A stretch of 64,000 bases of DNA from Progne subis subis (lineage: Eukaryota > Chordata > Aves > Passeriformes > Hirundinidae): assembly GCA_022316685.1 (NCBI GenBank), contig JAKJHU010000046.1:1852001-1916000 (forward strand). Reading direction: 5' to 3'. The notes under the pieces are model-generated. The model did not search any database, was not told where the DNA came from, and was given only the letters and a program-made list of their open reading frames with translations. Shown here one piece after another: positions 1 to 12,100 of the stretch. Both the position numbers and the translations under genes were made by a program. Numbering within the stretch: the stretch's first letter is position 1; every line of letters starts with the position of its first letter.

Positions 1-1854
1 CCTGCTCATGTGCCAACTCAGTGATAATCCAGCCTCCAGGCATAAAGGCAGTGGGATAAATTGTGTTCTCATCTAAAGTGTGTGTTTCCTTGTGCTGTGT
101 AATTTTTATATCTCAGTTCTGAAATTAGTGAAGCTGTAAGTGCTTCTGCCATTCAGTTTGCTGAGGTGTGTGAAGCATACTGTACTGAGGAGCTTTGTCA
201 TAAAATTGCTTGTGGACTTTGGAGTGCAGGAAGCTTTTCATTGAATCACTAACCTAGTAGAGGAAAAGCAAGATAGTATGAGCAAAGTAGCTGGCTGATG
301 GAGGACTTGAATTAGTCATATTTACTGTAGAATGTCATATTTACAGTAGGATGTGTTCCTAAGATAGATGAGGGTACTCTGAGGAATTTGTGTGAAAGGT
401 ATCAATGACTTGTCTATTTTCCTCCTACCTCTGTCCTGTGCACTATCTTTTCACGTTCAGCTGTTTTCCCCAGCTATCTCATGATGGGCAATCTTTCCCT
501 GACCAGGCCAGAATATCCATGCACAAAGGTACATCAGAGGCACGTCCAGCGGAGACCATTAACCCAATTCCCCTTCCATCAGCTCCCACCGCTTACAGCT
601 TTTGCTTGTCTCCTCTCATCAGATTGTCTGCTGTTTGAGGCAGTCTGTGGTTGTTGAAATAGATTGTTTTTCTGTTCTGAGTGCTGTGTGGAGTTGTGAC
701 TGGGAAGTTGTGTCACTCCATAAAGATGAGGCAAAAGAAGAGGGTATCCTTTATTTCCTAGCTGTATGTTAAATGCTGCTGGATTGACTATGTGACCCAC
801 CATTTTATTCACAGACTACAAGAGTGAGGGATCACAAATTGCAAGACTAGTTTCAGCCTGTTTTTTTAAGTTGGGTTACTATTTTCTCCAAAATTACAAA
901 ACAATTTGGAAGTTAAGGCTTCCTATTCATCTTGGTTTCCATCTGTGTCTGAACATTTCTATCTGATGATAGCTCTAAAGTCAAGAACCAGTGTAGTTCT
1001 CTCAAATATGTATCATAAGAACTCTTGCTGCTGTTTTTGAACTGCTGAGTTAGAGGTGGAACTGAGAAATGGCTCACATTACCAGCTGGGCTGAAAACTC
1101 AGAAACACCAGAGTACTGAGTCCCAAACAGGATTTCAGTGAAAAATCAGCGTTCACAGATGGACTGAAGAAACTGTCACAATGTCCTCACTCTCAAATTC
1201 TTTCATAGACTCGACCAAAACTTGTAATTAAAAGTACATAAACAGCTTGCCATTTTAACTTTCAGGTGCTTCAAAAAGAACTCAGGCTGTTATATCTGCA
1301 AGTTCCTGCTTATAATGATTCCCTTGGGCAAAGATATAGCCTAGGGCTGTGCAGTCTTGAAAGCAATTTTGGAAAGATACTGTGGCACTACCAGGTATTG
1401 TGCTTGTCACACTGTGTTTTAAAAGTAAACTATTCAGTGCATATAGGAAGAAAGCAGCCTTGCGTTTTTGTTACTAAAGTATGAATACTACTTAAATAAT
1501 TAGAAAAATTTCTGAAAAATGGTAAACATCTTAACGCTGCGGTGAAGTAGCTCAGTTTCGGACTGGTCATTACACTGATCATTTACAAACAGTGAGTCAA
1601 AATATGTCCCAAGCCACACCCTTACAATGCCACCGACGTCACAGGTTGTGACCTTCGAACAGTTGTATTCACTGTTTTTAATGATGCAATTAGGAAATGT
1701 AATGATGGTATTGTATGCTGCTTTTACAGAATCATTAGTTGTAATAGTGAGAGCTCTTGTACAATTAGTAGGAGGAAGTAGCACTAGTAGTCACAAGTCA
1801 CAGCAAGCAAATACTTCTCTGTGTTGCTTTTGGTCAACAGGAGCTTTTTCTTTC

Positions 1855-1871
1855 TTTTTTTTTTTTTTTTT
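1855..1871 (-). repeat. Poly-T run (17 bases)
   Basis: An uninterrupted run of 17 T preceded by a C/T-rich stretch from about 1,847. Read on the - strand it is a poly-A run, which could be an old retrotransposon tail, but no retrocopy body is recognisable next to it. A simple homopolymer is the safest label. Confidence 0.8.
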
Positions 1872-4589
1872 AATAAGGAAGAGGGCCAACTATTTGTAGT
1901 CACTTGAGAAGAACTGGGTAGAAGGGCAACCATTTTTTAAGCCAGCTTTTCGTCGGTTCTGTAAAAAATTCTTACTAAAAATAGAAGTTCAAGTAAAATT
2001 TTATTTGCCTTTCTCATGAAACAAAATTTAAAGTATTTCATTGCTTCCTAGCTAGCAGGTCAGATCTTTTTAAGAACAAAAGACAAAATTAAGCCCATAT
2101 CCATAAAACTGGCATATACAATTTAAAAATGGAAGAGAGACCAACTTGCTGTTTTTTCCTGCTCTCCAGTGTAGGTGAGAGGTGGAAGGAAAGCTGTGGC
2201 AGACAACTATAGCTAAGGGTATATATTCCATTGATTGCCAGCTGAGGCTGTCATCTCCCACACCCTGATCCTTCCTGTAAAGACAGTCACAGGAGAACAT
2301 TTGGTTTCTTGCAGCTCAGGTTGTGCCCTGGAAATCACCTGCTCTCTGCAACTGCTGGCACTTTACCTGCACTGAAACACAGTCCTGCTCAGACATGTAA
2401 GACAAAGTCTCCTTGCAAAGTTTTAAAGTTCCCCTGAATAGTCTCAGAGTTAAATTTCCATAACACGTGATCTAGACTAAAACCCCTGATAAACGTGCTA
2501 CCTTTCTGGGGAAGACCAGCTGCAAACTGCATCTGATATTCTGCATACCTGAATGCATAAGTAAATGGTTTAGCTGCAGCAGGAGACACCAAAAATATAA
2601 ATTACATGGTTTATAGGTCATTGCAAAAACAGGGTGAAAATTTAAGTCCTGAGTTTCCTTCCAGGACTCTATTTAAATATTTTCAGTGAAATCGTGTGAG
2701 CATTGAAGTGCCCTGAGGACCGTGTGTGTAACTGTGCATGATATTTTTGGTTTCATTACTTCCATTTTTAATGGCTCCACTGTGATTAATCCCCTCAACT
2801 ATTATTTCTTAATATTTCAGAAAATATTACGAAAATTAGCCTCCTGTTCTAGAAAACACAAGGTAGTTATGAAAAAAATCATTAAAACCCTTTGAAATTA
2901 AGACTTTTTCTGATGCCTATATTTCTCTAACTCCTATATCAGACTTTCCTGGAAAATTTCCACCTTATGATTTAAAATAAATGATTAACCTTTGTATTTT
3001 TATGTTGTTGCATAGTCCACATTCTTTCTTAGCATTTAATGTGCTCCAGTTTATAAATACCAGCTATTAGAGAAATCCTTAGTACTTACTAATTGAAGCA
3101 GCTTTGTTTATTCATCGAGTTTGAAATAAAGTGGCCTGGCAGCCAAAGTATACAGAACACAGTACACAGTATACAAAGTTCTTCCTCCAGCACTTGGGAC
3201 ATTGCATTTGCATGCACGCCTGCTGACTCTAATGGAGTCAAAGGAGCTCTGGGTCATTCATGGTACATTAGCTGAGTTTGGGCGTGGAGTAATTTTTAAG
3301 ATTGCATAAAGGACCTCAATATGTGTGTTCTATATTTAGAATTAGAAACTTAGCAAAAGTCATGTACCATGCTAACAGGGGATTCACGTCCATGAGGTGT
3401 ATGGAATTACCTTTAGTACACTGAAGTGCTGAGGATTTTTTTAAATGTGGCTCCTTCAGTTTACCTCTTTAATGATTTTTCAGAGTTGGCACTTAAATTT
3501 GATGTTCACTTAAGTGTCTTAAGCTGATCACCCCAAAACTTTGTTTTCAGGTAGTTTTTGCAGTCTATGCATATTTTCTTTATTAGTCCTTCAAAAGCCT
3601 ACAATAGAATAAGATTTTGTGGGTTTAAGCATTTTATATATGCATAGAAAGTCATGCTCTAAAAAAATACACAACTCAACTAATACACCATTATTTGGTA
3701 GGAAAGAAAATGAGAAACTAAGTTATGGGAATTTTACCTGGTAGAACAAGGTAATAAAATTGGAGTATAGAAAAGAGGAATCAATGACACTAAAATAAAG
3801 ATCTCCCAAATAATTTCCATCAGCTGCAAAGTCAATTCGTGCATATCTCTGTCCTCTAAACTCATAGACATCTGCCCACCTAATAGATATCACAAATGTT
3901 GACAAATTGGAATCTTCAGTCTCAGGGATGACATGTCTATCACAAGCAGATTTTGCTATGTTATGATACGGAGGTAATTTTTGTGGAGATTAGAGGTTTG
4001 TGTTTGATTGAGTTCGTCCATCTGAGATGTAATAAATCAAGAATTGTTTTCTTTCCACTGACACATGTTATTGGCATTCTAGCTGGAATGTCTACTGGCT
4101 GCCAATAGTGTGTTTATATGCTACTTTTTTGTAGACCTTGTTGTATATAGACAACACTTGAGAAGTGAAACTTCAGACTTGAAAAAAACCCAAAAACTTA
4201 ACAGCAGCAGTCCCATCTGCTTCTTCCCAGCTTTAGCACTATTATCAGCCATTATCTCTCAATTCCTGGAATTAGTTTCTCCACCACAAGAAAATCTGGA
4301 TTATTGTTTTTTGAACTACCAGTACTGATAATGTTACACTTAGTTCTAAGTCCAATATTTTACAGACCCTGCATTTTTCAAGCAAAATGTTGTTCAGTTT
4401 AAGTTGAAGTGTCAAAAAAAAGCTGGCTACGTTAGGAAAAACAGTTGCCTGTGTGCAAGGCAGAGTCCAGCAGCTGGTAGTGGTAACAGTGTCTTAATCT
4501 GTTCACAGTGAAATGAGGAACAAATTTGAAATTGTAACTATTTGGAATAAGTACTGCTGCAGAATACAGGCATTAGAGTAACCAGGGCC

Positions 4590-4606
4590 TTTTTTTTTTT
4601 TTTTTT
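4590..4606 (-). repeat. Poly-T run (17 bases)
   Basis: Seventeen consecutive T residues in otherwise unique AT-rich DNA. No target-site duplication or recognisable retrocopy is visible beside it. Confidence 0.8.
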
Positions 4607-5440
4607 AAGGAAAATTATATGTGTCTTCATTTGCTGGCTTATGATGATAAATGTTGTCAGTCAGTAGCAAAACCCCTGAACTTCTGTAGAATTCCTGCTC
4701 CTGAACTGGAAAGATGGTTAAAGAACTTCTTGCATACGAAATTTTTATCATTACACACTTAAACCTATACAAAGTTAATTCAGAAAAGATTTCTCATGTG
4801 CCAAATATCCAAAAGGATAAATCAATTTCAACAATTCTTCTGCCATCAGTACCTTATTTTCATTTTGATATGTCCTGGAAGGTAAGGATCTGCTTGTCTT
4901 TTCTGTTGCCCTAGAAGTGTGAATGACTGAAGATTGCCCTTTAGATAATTTGATACTAATAGAAAATACTAAATGAATTCAACATGTTTTTCTTTGAGAA
5001 GAAGACACACTTCCCTAGGCACTTAACAAGGGTAATAAAAGGATAATTAGGAGATATAAAGTGAGCAGTTTTCCTCTGCTGTACGTACACAAAGACTTCT
5101 CAAAGTCAGTGGGGATTAAGAAGGGCATGTTGGAAAAGGCAAATACCATCCTGCTGGGGCAAGTGGAGGTACAGTAGAGATGCTAGAGTAGAAAAATATG
5201 TTTGGGGCCTGCTGAGAGGAAGTAGTTGCATTTTCATAAAAATGGCATCATTCTGAAGTCTGGATGAATATTCAGACCTTTTGGACCATGGAGGTTAGTT
5301 AAGTACTAACTTCCAGAATCTTTATGATTTTGCCAGGGTTAAGTTAGATTGAAATTATGCTGTCTTCTTTACTCACTGGTTAAAAGTGTACTTGCTCTTC
5401 TTCCACAATGAACTGCTTGCTCTGATACCACTCATTAAAT

Positions 5441-6115
5441 CACAGAATCATAGAATCACAGGTTGGAAGGAACCTTAAAGATGATCTTGTTCTAACCCCA
5501 TCTGCCATGGGCTGGGACACCTTGCACTAGACCGGGTTTCTCAGAGCGCCATCCAACCTGGCCTTGAACTCTTCCATGGATGGGGCACCTACAGCATCTC
5601 TGGCCAACTTTTTCTAGTGCCTCACCATCCTCACAGTAAATAATTTCTTTCTGATATCTAATCTAAATCTACTTGCTTTCAGTCTGAAGCCATTCCCCCT
5701 TTTTCTGTCACTACATGCCGTTATAAAATATCTCTGTCCCACTTCCTTGTGGACTCCCTTGAAATACTGGAAGGCCACAATTAGGTAACCCCAAAGTTTT
5801 CCTTTTTCCAGGATGAACAGTCCCAATTCTCTCGGTCTTTCCTTGCAGCGCAGCTGCTCCACTCCTCTGACCATCTCGGTGGCCTCCTCTGGACTTCTTC
5901 CAACCGGTCCATGTCCTTCCTGAGCTGGGCACTCCAGAGCTGGATGCAGTACTCCAGGTGGGCTCCCACCAGAGTGGAGCAGAGTGGGGAATCACCTCCT
6001 GCCCACACTGCTTTGGATGCAGCCAGGATACGATTGGTTTTCTGGGCTGCAAGTGCTCATTGCCAGGTCTCCCACTGCTTCTAGTGTAAGGCCCCTTTCC
6101 CTTTTCTCTCGGTAT
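5441..6115 (-). mobile_element. CR1 LINE, 5'-truncated and degenerate
   Basis: This is the 3' end of a chicken-repeat-1 (CR1) non-LTR retrotransposon, inserted so that its sense strand is the - strand. The left edge shows two tandem octamers of the CAYAGAAT type (5,441-5,456), the reverse complement of the octamer repeat that ends CR1 elements in place of a poly-A tail. Reading leftward on the - strand, the C-terminal part of the ORF2 reverse transcriptase protein is recognisable in pieces: a LVGAHLEYCIQLWS block near 5,920-5,960, a RPRELGLFILEK block near 5,800-5,835, and RGNGFRLKASRFRLDIRKK followed by FTVRMVRH near 5,615-5,700. The pieces lie in different frames and an in-frame stop follows FTVRMVRH, so the copy is dead. 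Only about 0.68 kb of a roughly 4.5-kb element remains, the usual outcome of incomplete reverse transcription. The right edge is approximate because similarity fades near 6,110-6,130. Confidence 0.93.
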
Positions 6116-9100
6116 TGTGTTGTCCATTATTCTATCCTTACCCCCTTTCATTCTGCGATAGTAATACTGGCACAAATATTGATACTAGTATAGAAATATT
6201 ATTAAAAATTCTACTGCTTGTCATTGATAAATATTTCTAATGGAATCTGAAAATTTCTTCTAATCTGAAATCTTGAAAAGTTAAAATCTTTAAGTCTTAC
6301 AGATGTATTCCTAGGTTGTACATGATACTGATCCTCTTGCAACTCTCCGGGAAGAGTAACGGGCAGGTTCTCTTAACTTATGTATTTCATAGCTTTTCTT
6401 CACCAAGAACACAGGATCTCTGTGTGTAAAAACTTCTTGATTTCTGAGAACAATCTATGCTAATTAAACTTGAACCACTTATTTGATGCCCCAGAAAGTT
6501 CTTACTGACACACTTGAGCATAATGAATTCCTGTATTGCTTGGAGCTCTGTGTTCTGCCTATGCAACAGACCTGTCTTTTCTCTTTAACAATATTAAAAG
6601 CCTTGTCAGGAGCTAATCTATAGGATTATTTTGTTGTTGCTGACATGCACAAATAGAATCTGACACTTGCAGCCACACAGCTGTGAGATTTACCCACCCA
6701 AAGTCTTTCAAGGGATAGATTTTTGTTCTTAAATACATACACTAAAACCCACATTTGAGTTTATTATGTATAAAATATGCAGAACTAGGTTCTGAGACTC
6801 AGTCATATAAACTGGAGAAAGAGGAATTTCTTGCATAAACTTCTTGCATTAATTTCTTCTAATGTTTCATAGATATCTAAATGTATAGTGAGGGTATGCA
6901 ATGCATCATCTTTTAGTACCAGTGTTTCTGTTGATGCTGAGACTTGTAAATCAGATCTTGAAGTGCCTGTATTAGCAATAGACTTCATGATATGCCTGAT
7001 CTGGATAAGAAAATTGGATATAACACCATGCAAGTACAGCTCTGTAGGCAACCTTCCCCATGTTTGTGGGCCAAGCAGCCCATGATAAAAATCAAGATAA
7101 AAATCAAGGTATAGAGATGTCTTTTGACAGTACTGGTGCCAGAGCAAGCACTGACTGAGTTTTCCATCCAGTTTTCAAGGAATTCAAAATCTGAGTCTTA
7201 CATGAATGAAATACTGGTTTAGTTGTACCAAACACAGGGTCTGAAAAATAAGGCTCCCCTTGAAGTACTTCTCGACATTTCAAATATATAGGAAACTGCA
7301 GCAGCTCTCCTGAGGCATGTTAGTGTTCCTCCTTAGAAGCCATACCATATGGCTTCTTCTCAGTCACCTTATCTGAACTTGAGGTCCACACAGGAGTATA
7401 GGCCACATGCTTTCAGTCCATATGACTCATTCCTCAGATCCAACATAAAACTAAGCTTTCTTTGCATGTTCAGGTGTTTCTGATGGCAAGGAACAATTTT
7501 TAGATATATCTGCCCCTTTGTGACTTTGCTTTTCCCCACAGGAGCAAAAGGATTGCAGTAGCGTGAGCAAGAGGACTGCCTAACATCGGTCAGGTTTTCA
7601 ACATATTTTTCAGCTGCTTCCTTTATTTACACTATTGTAAATAAGTTTATGCAATCGTGACTTGACGCTAAATCTCTCTTGCTTTACATAACTGCGGGCT
7701 GCCTTTCCCAACAAAGTAGGATGTGACTTAAGTTGCCTTTTAGACTGAATAGACTGTCAGCCTTGTAGGGTCATCTTTATTCATTTCCTCTGCACACATA
7801 CTGCATTCCGTACATTGAGGCCTCTTTTGGTCTGTAGTGTGCAGTTTGTTAATGACTATTAACCATCAGTTGTTTTTTCCATCCTTTGAATTTACATCTT
7901 AGGTCTTGACTGATCTATCCACATTCCTTCACTAACTTTGTGATTTTGTTTCAGGTTTTTTCCCTCTGGCTTGCCTTTTTTGGTGCCCCACTTCTATGGC
8001 ATTGAAGCCTGATAATTTGACACTTGTGCTGTTTCAAAGAGTCATTTGCATTGTTATGATGGATCATGTTTGATCCTGTATCCATGTGTGTCCAATTTCA
8101 GTTAATTTAAATTCCTTTAAAAGGAACTGGAGCAAAACGTAGACATTTGAAAAAACATTTGTGCTGTTCCGTTCCAAAGGATTGTTTTGGCTACATGGTG
8201 AGGTTTGAAAACCCACTAAAGCCACACATAAGCCTTTGATGGATGAAATCAGTAAACTGAAATACAAATTTTTGCAGGGATTTAGAGGTAAAATACTGTA
8301 AATAATCCAGAAAAGGGTTAATGCTGCAAAATCAAACAAAAGAATCATGTGCCAGCAGTTTATTGGGAAAGAGAAGCCAGTGATTGACTTGGTTAGCCTA
8401 GAGGTTAACAAGGCGTTAGGAAACATGAGTAAATGCAGACAATTGCTGTGACTGCAAACCAACTTTCTGTATCTATCGTCTGTATTAATTTTGGAGATGA
8501 CCCTGTCTTAGACATGCTTTCTCCTTGTAATGTACATTAAAAAAAGAGATATCAAAAAGAAGGGTGCCTGATCAAACCAGTAGTTCGGAAAGAAATAGTG
8601 CCGTTAGGAGGTAAGCAGCATCTCAAAATTCTGAATTAACTTTAATATGAAGTATAGGAATTTAAAAACAATGCTCTTCTCAATTAAAATTCTGCTGGTG
8701 GGGATCAGAATTAATAAGTAGTGCTTTTGTATTGAAAAATATTAAAAGGTTAACTCAGTATTTTATACCACAAAACCTTACCTTTATTCCCAACAATTTT
8801 TTGAAACTGTAGCTCCAATAGAGAGAACATTGGAAGATGATGTTCTCAAAGTATGAAAGAAAACAGGTTTTGCAAGGGTAAATCTTGCTTCTCGTATTTG
8901 TCTGTGTCAGTAGAGTGAGAAATGAATATGAATGAGATTATATAGTTTTATGTTTCAGAATTTTGATTTTAATATGCTAAAGAAATTGAATAATCTTGTC
9001 GTAAGAGCAAAAAAAAAAAAAATATTTGGAATGCAATAAAATAAGTAACTTTTTGGACCTTCTGTTGTTTTTCCGGTATATTGGCGTGACTACTCTGATG

Positions 9101-12100
9101 GCATGGATGTGGAGCTAAACCATGATTATACTGGTTTGTTCTGTAATGGAAATAGTCTTTCAGATCTGGCTTCAGCTCTTGGTTTTTCTGTTAAAAAACA
9201 GAAAATGCTTATGGAATTCATGGCAAAGCTGCATAATTTAGGGACATGTTCAGAGACTTAGCTCAACCTAGGAATAAAATAATCCTCCCACAAATTATGA
9301 GTGTATGGAGAAAGCTGTCACATTGTTTTCTTGACTAGTTTTAAAAGCTCAATAGTTTTGATCAGACAGGACTTTTTCTTTTTTATATTAGATACAGTGA
9401 TAGTTTGAAGTACCTTGAGTGCAGTTCTGGCACTATGCAATATAAATGTATTAATGTAACAACATGCTAAAGAAAAAATATGTTGAAAAGGACAAATGGA
9501 GTTTGGTGTATCAACATTGCAAGTACTGTAACACATAGTTTGTGAGATTTCATTCTAAAAATGTTCAGGTACTTGTGAAAATGTTATGTTCACATGACAC
9601 AGTGACTAGATATGAAGAAATCAGAAGTGACTCATGAAATATTTGCAAACCAAAAATGCCTTCAGTGTGAATGTTAAAACCAAACCCATTTACAGTGCGG
9701 TCTTTCCTTTACGGGGCTGTAACAGACTTTTTGTTGTATGCAAAAGCATGGGATTTTTGGGGTGGACATTGATACAGCCACTATGATAAACCACCCTGTA
9801 GAATCTTTTGTGCCCAGATACCAGTGATACTGGAAAACCAGAAGTTACAGACCTTTTCCTTTAAAAGGGGCATTCAGGAATACTCTTGTCAAAAGCTAAG
9901 GTATGCTCTTAAAATTCTGAGACGAATCTGAATTTTACTGGTTACGCAACACTTTTCCTTGCCTTTGTCAAATGGACTTGAGTTTGGTGAATCTCAAGAA
10001 GTATAAATGGCCTGCTGGGATGAAGCTGACATGCTTAAAAGTTACCTGTCTTCATTTTAGTTCAGCCATGTTAACCAGTGGAGTTCTGCATTTCCTAAAC
10101 TCGGTAAAAATAAAATCTCCAAGTCTGTCATTTCTCCAGGATATAATGCAGATGTGCAGTAGTTTACTGAGGATTTTAAAGAGCTCTCCATGAGTCAATG
10201 TCCCTGGTGTTGTTCTTGGCCTTTTTTTCAGAGCTGTGGTTGCTAGGTCCATCCTCTGTAACCTCTGGGTTTCTGGTTTTTTATTACTTTGGAGGCCTCA
10301 TTTAGAAAACCATTCCTGTTTGACAATTTGTCTATTAATATGTTTGCCTTTAAGAACATAACATATCTTTGAAATTTCTTGTATGTTAACAAATTCCCTC
10401 AGGCTGGAAGAGGCGGATAGGATAGTTCATTCCGAGTGGTTATTTCAGATGCAGAAAGGTGAGCAAAAGCCGTCATTTTACCACACCAAGTATTTTGTGT
10501 CTTACAAGTGTCTTCATCAAATCAAATGAGGGATAACTGTATTTTCAGACACATTTTTACAGACAGTAAAAGCTCTGTGCTGGTCGTCTCTCTTATCCAG
10601 CCAAGAACCCAAGAGTTCCCTGGCTACAAGATTATGTCCATGTTCCCTGTCAGAATGCAAGTTCTCCTGCTGCTTGTAGTGCTTGCTCTGTGTAAATCTA
10701 GTTCCTTAGCAGATGGTGGGAATGTCTATTTTTTCCTCTTCTGCAGCCTGCTCTTTCCAGGATTATAATCAGGAAATGATGTTCAATCCCTGATCCCAGT
10801 GTCCTGAACCCTGAGTATGGATGAGATTTATGTATACTTTATTTCTCTCTTATTTTGAATCCTCAGTCAGCATAAAAAATGTTCTCATAAGGATTTTCAT
10901 TCTAGTAATACTTCCACTTGTGAAAATGGATCTTTAATTTCAGATGTTCTCATGAAGAAAATGTATTTATTGAATCTAAATATCTCTTATCATATGCAAG
11001 TCATTGAAGATCTTTTAGAGATTACAAAAGCCATTTTTAAAAATGAAAGAAAGTGAGATTGTATTTTTCCTGGCTTTTGGATTTTTTTGACATTTTATGG
11101 CTACTGGAGGCATATTCCAAATAATACCAAAATAAAATACTGATAAAATACTGTTAATTTTAAAAGCTGTGTGTAACAGGATTCGCTTGTATGCGTTCTA
11201 GACAACATACCAAACAAAGTCCCTATTTTTTAATGTATTGACAAGGAAAATAACGTTTTGAGTATATTGTGATGTACCTGCTTAGTGACCTTTCTTTGAC
11301 AGTCATGGTTTTAAGCTTCAATATTCCCAGGAAATAAGGACTGAGGCTTAGGGAAATTAAATAAACCTGCATTAATAGCAAATCAAATAGTTTAACTAAT
11401 TCCTAGGTTTCTGAAGGCAGTGTGTCTCACTGAGGCTTTGGGCTGTGTAATGGATTATAATGTTAGGCAAATAATTAATTTATGGAAGGAATAATGTTAG
11501 AAAGATTTGAGGTTAGTGTGTCAAAGACTTAACCATTTCCACAATAGGCATAAACCAGAGAATATATTTTTAGTGTTGGACAGAGAAGGAACTTGTGTTG
11601 AAGAGGAAGAGAATGATTTCCTTGAGGTTCTTTTTTTCCCCATGTTAGTATTTTTGTTTCTACATATCATAACAGGAATTGGTAACATTCACATCCACAT
11701 GGTCTCGTGAGAAGGATGTAATCCGAGAAGCAGAGAGTTGTACATAATTTTTTAGATTTGTTTTCTTTTATAGCCTTAAGTTCAGGAATGATCCTTCTGC
11801 AATAAATGATTAAAGGATAAAAAAAATAATTCCATTAAACAATAAAATTCATATTTAAAGGAACCTTGGGTTCATCCCTCAGTCCAAAAGCAGGGTTTTT
11901 CTATCTGTGACATTGTTTCACCTGCTTTTAAAAAACTGAAAATAGAGGCAGTATCTGTTCCTCATCAATTTATTCTGGCGAAAACAGGCACTGCTACTGA
12001 AATCCATTAGTTGTTGACCTGTCTACCATGGGCATTTAGGCGTTTCATTTCTAGACTCCTCACCTACAGTAAGGCTTGTATGGCATCCCAGCTCTTGCCT

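Larger units (their letters stand above)
1..5438. other. AT-rich intergenic DNA, no recognised gene
   Basis: I see no exon of a known family and no RNA gene here. Open frames are short (under 100 codons) and have composition typical of chance frames. The stretch contains a 17-base T run at 1,855-1,871 and another at 4,590-4,606. A 60-codon open frame on the - strand ending at a GTAAAA donor-like site (near 3,735) was considered and not accepted. In known vertebrate synteny the gene upstream of CAMK2G is PLAU, but no kringle or trypsin-like protease motif is visible. Confidence 0.6.

Noticed and set aside
3736..3999. A - strand exon-like frame ending at CCAG|GTAAAA
   Set aside because: The peptide looks globular, but the donor is weak, no good acceptor precedes it in phase, and it matches no family I know.
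8774..8910. A - strand frame between a CAG acceptor-like site and a GTAAGG donor-like site
   Set aside because: It is open and has good edges, but no matching neighbours in phase and no recognisable protein. Such combinations are common by chance.
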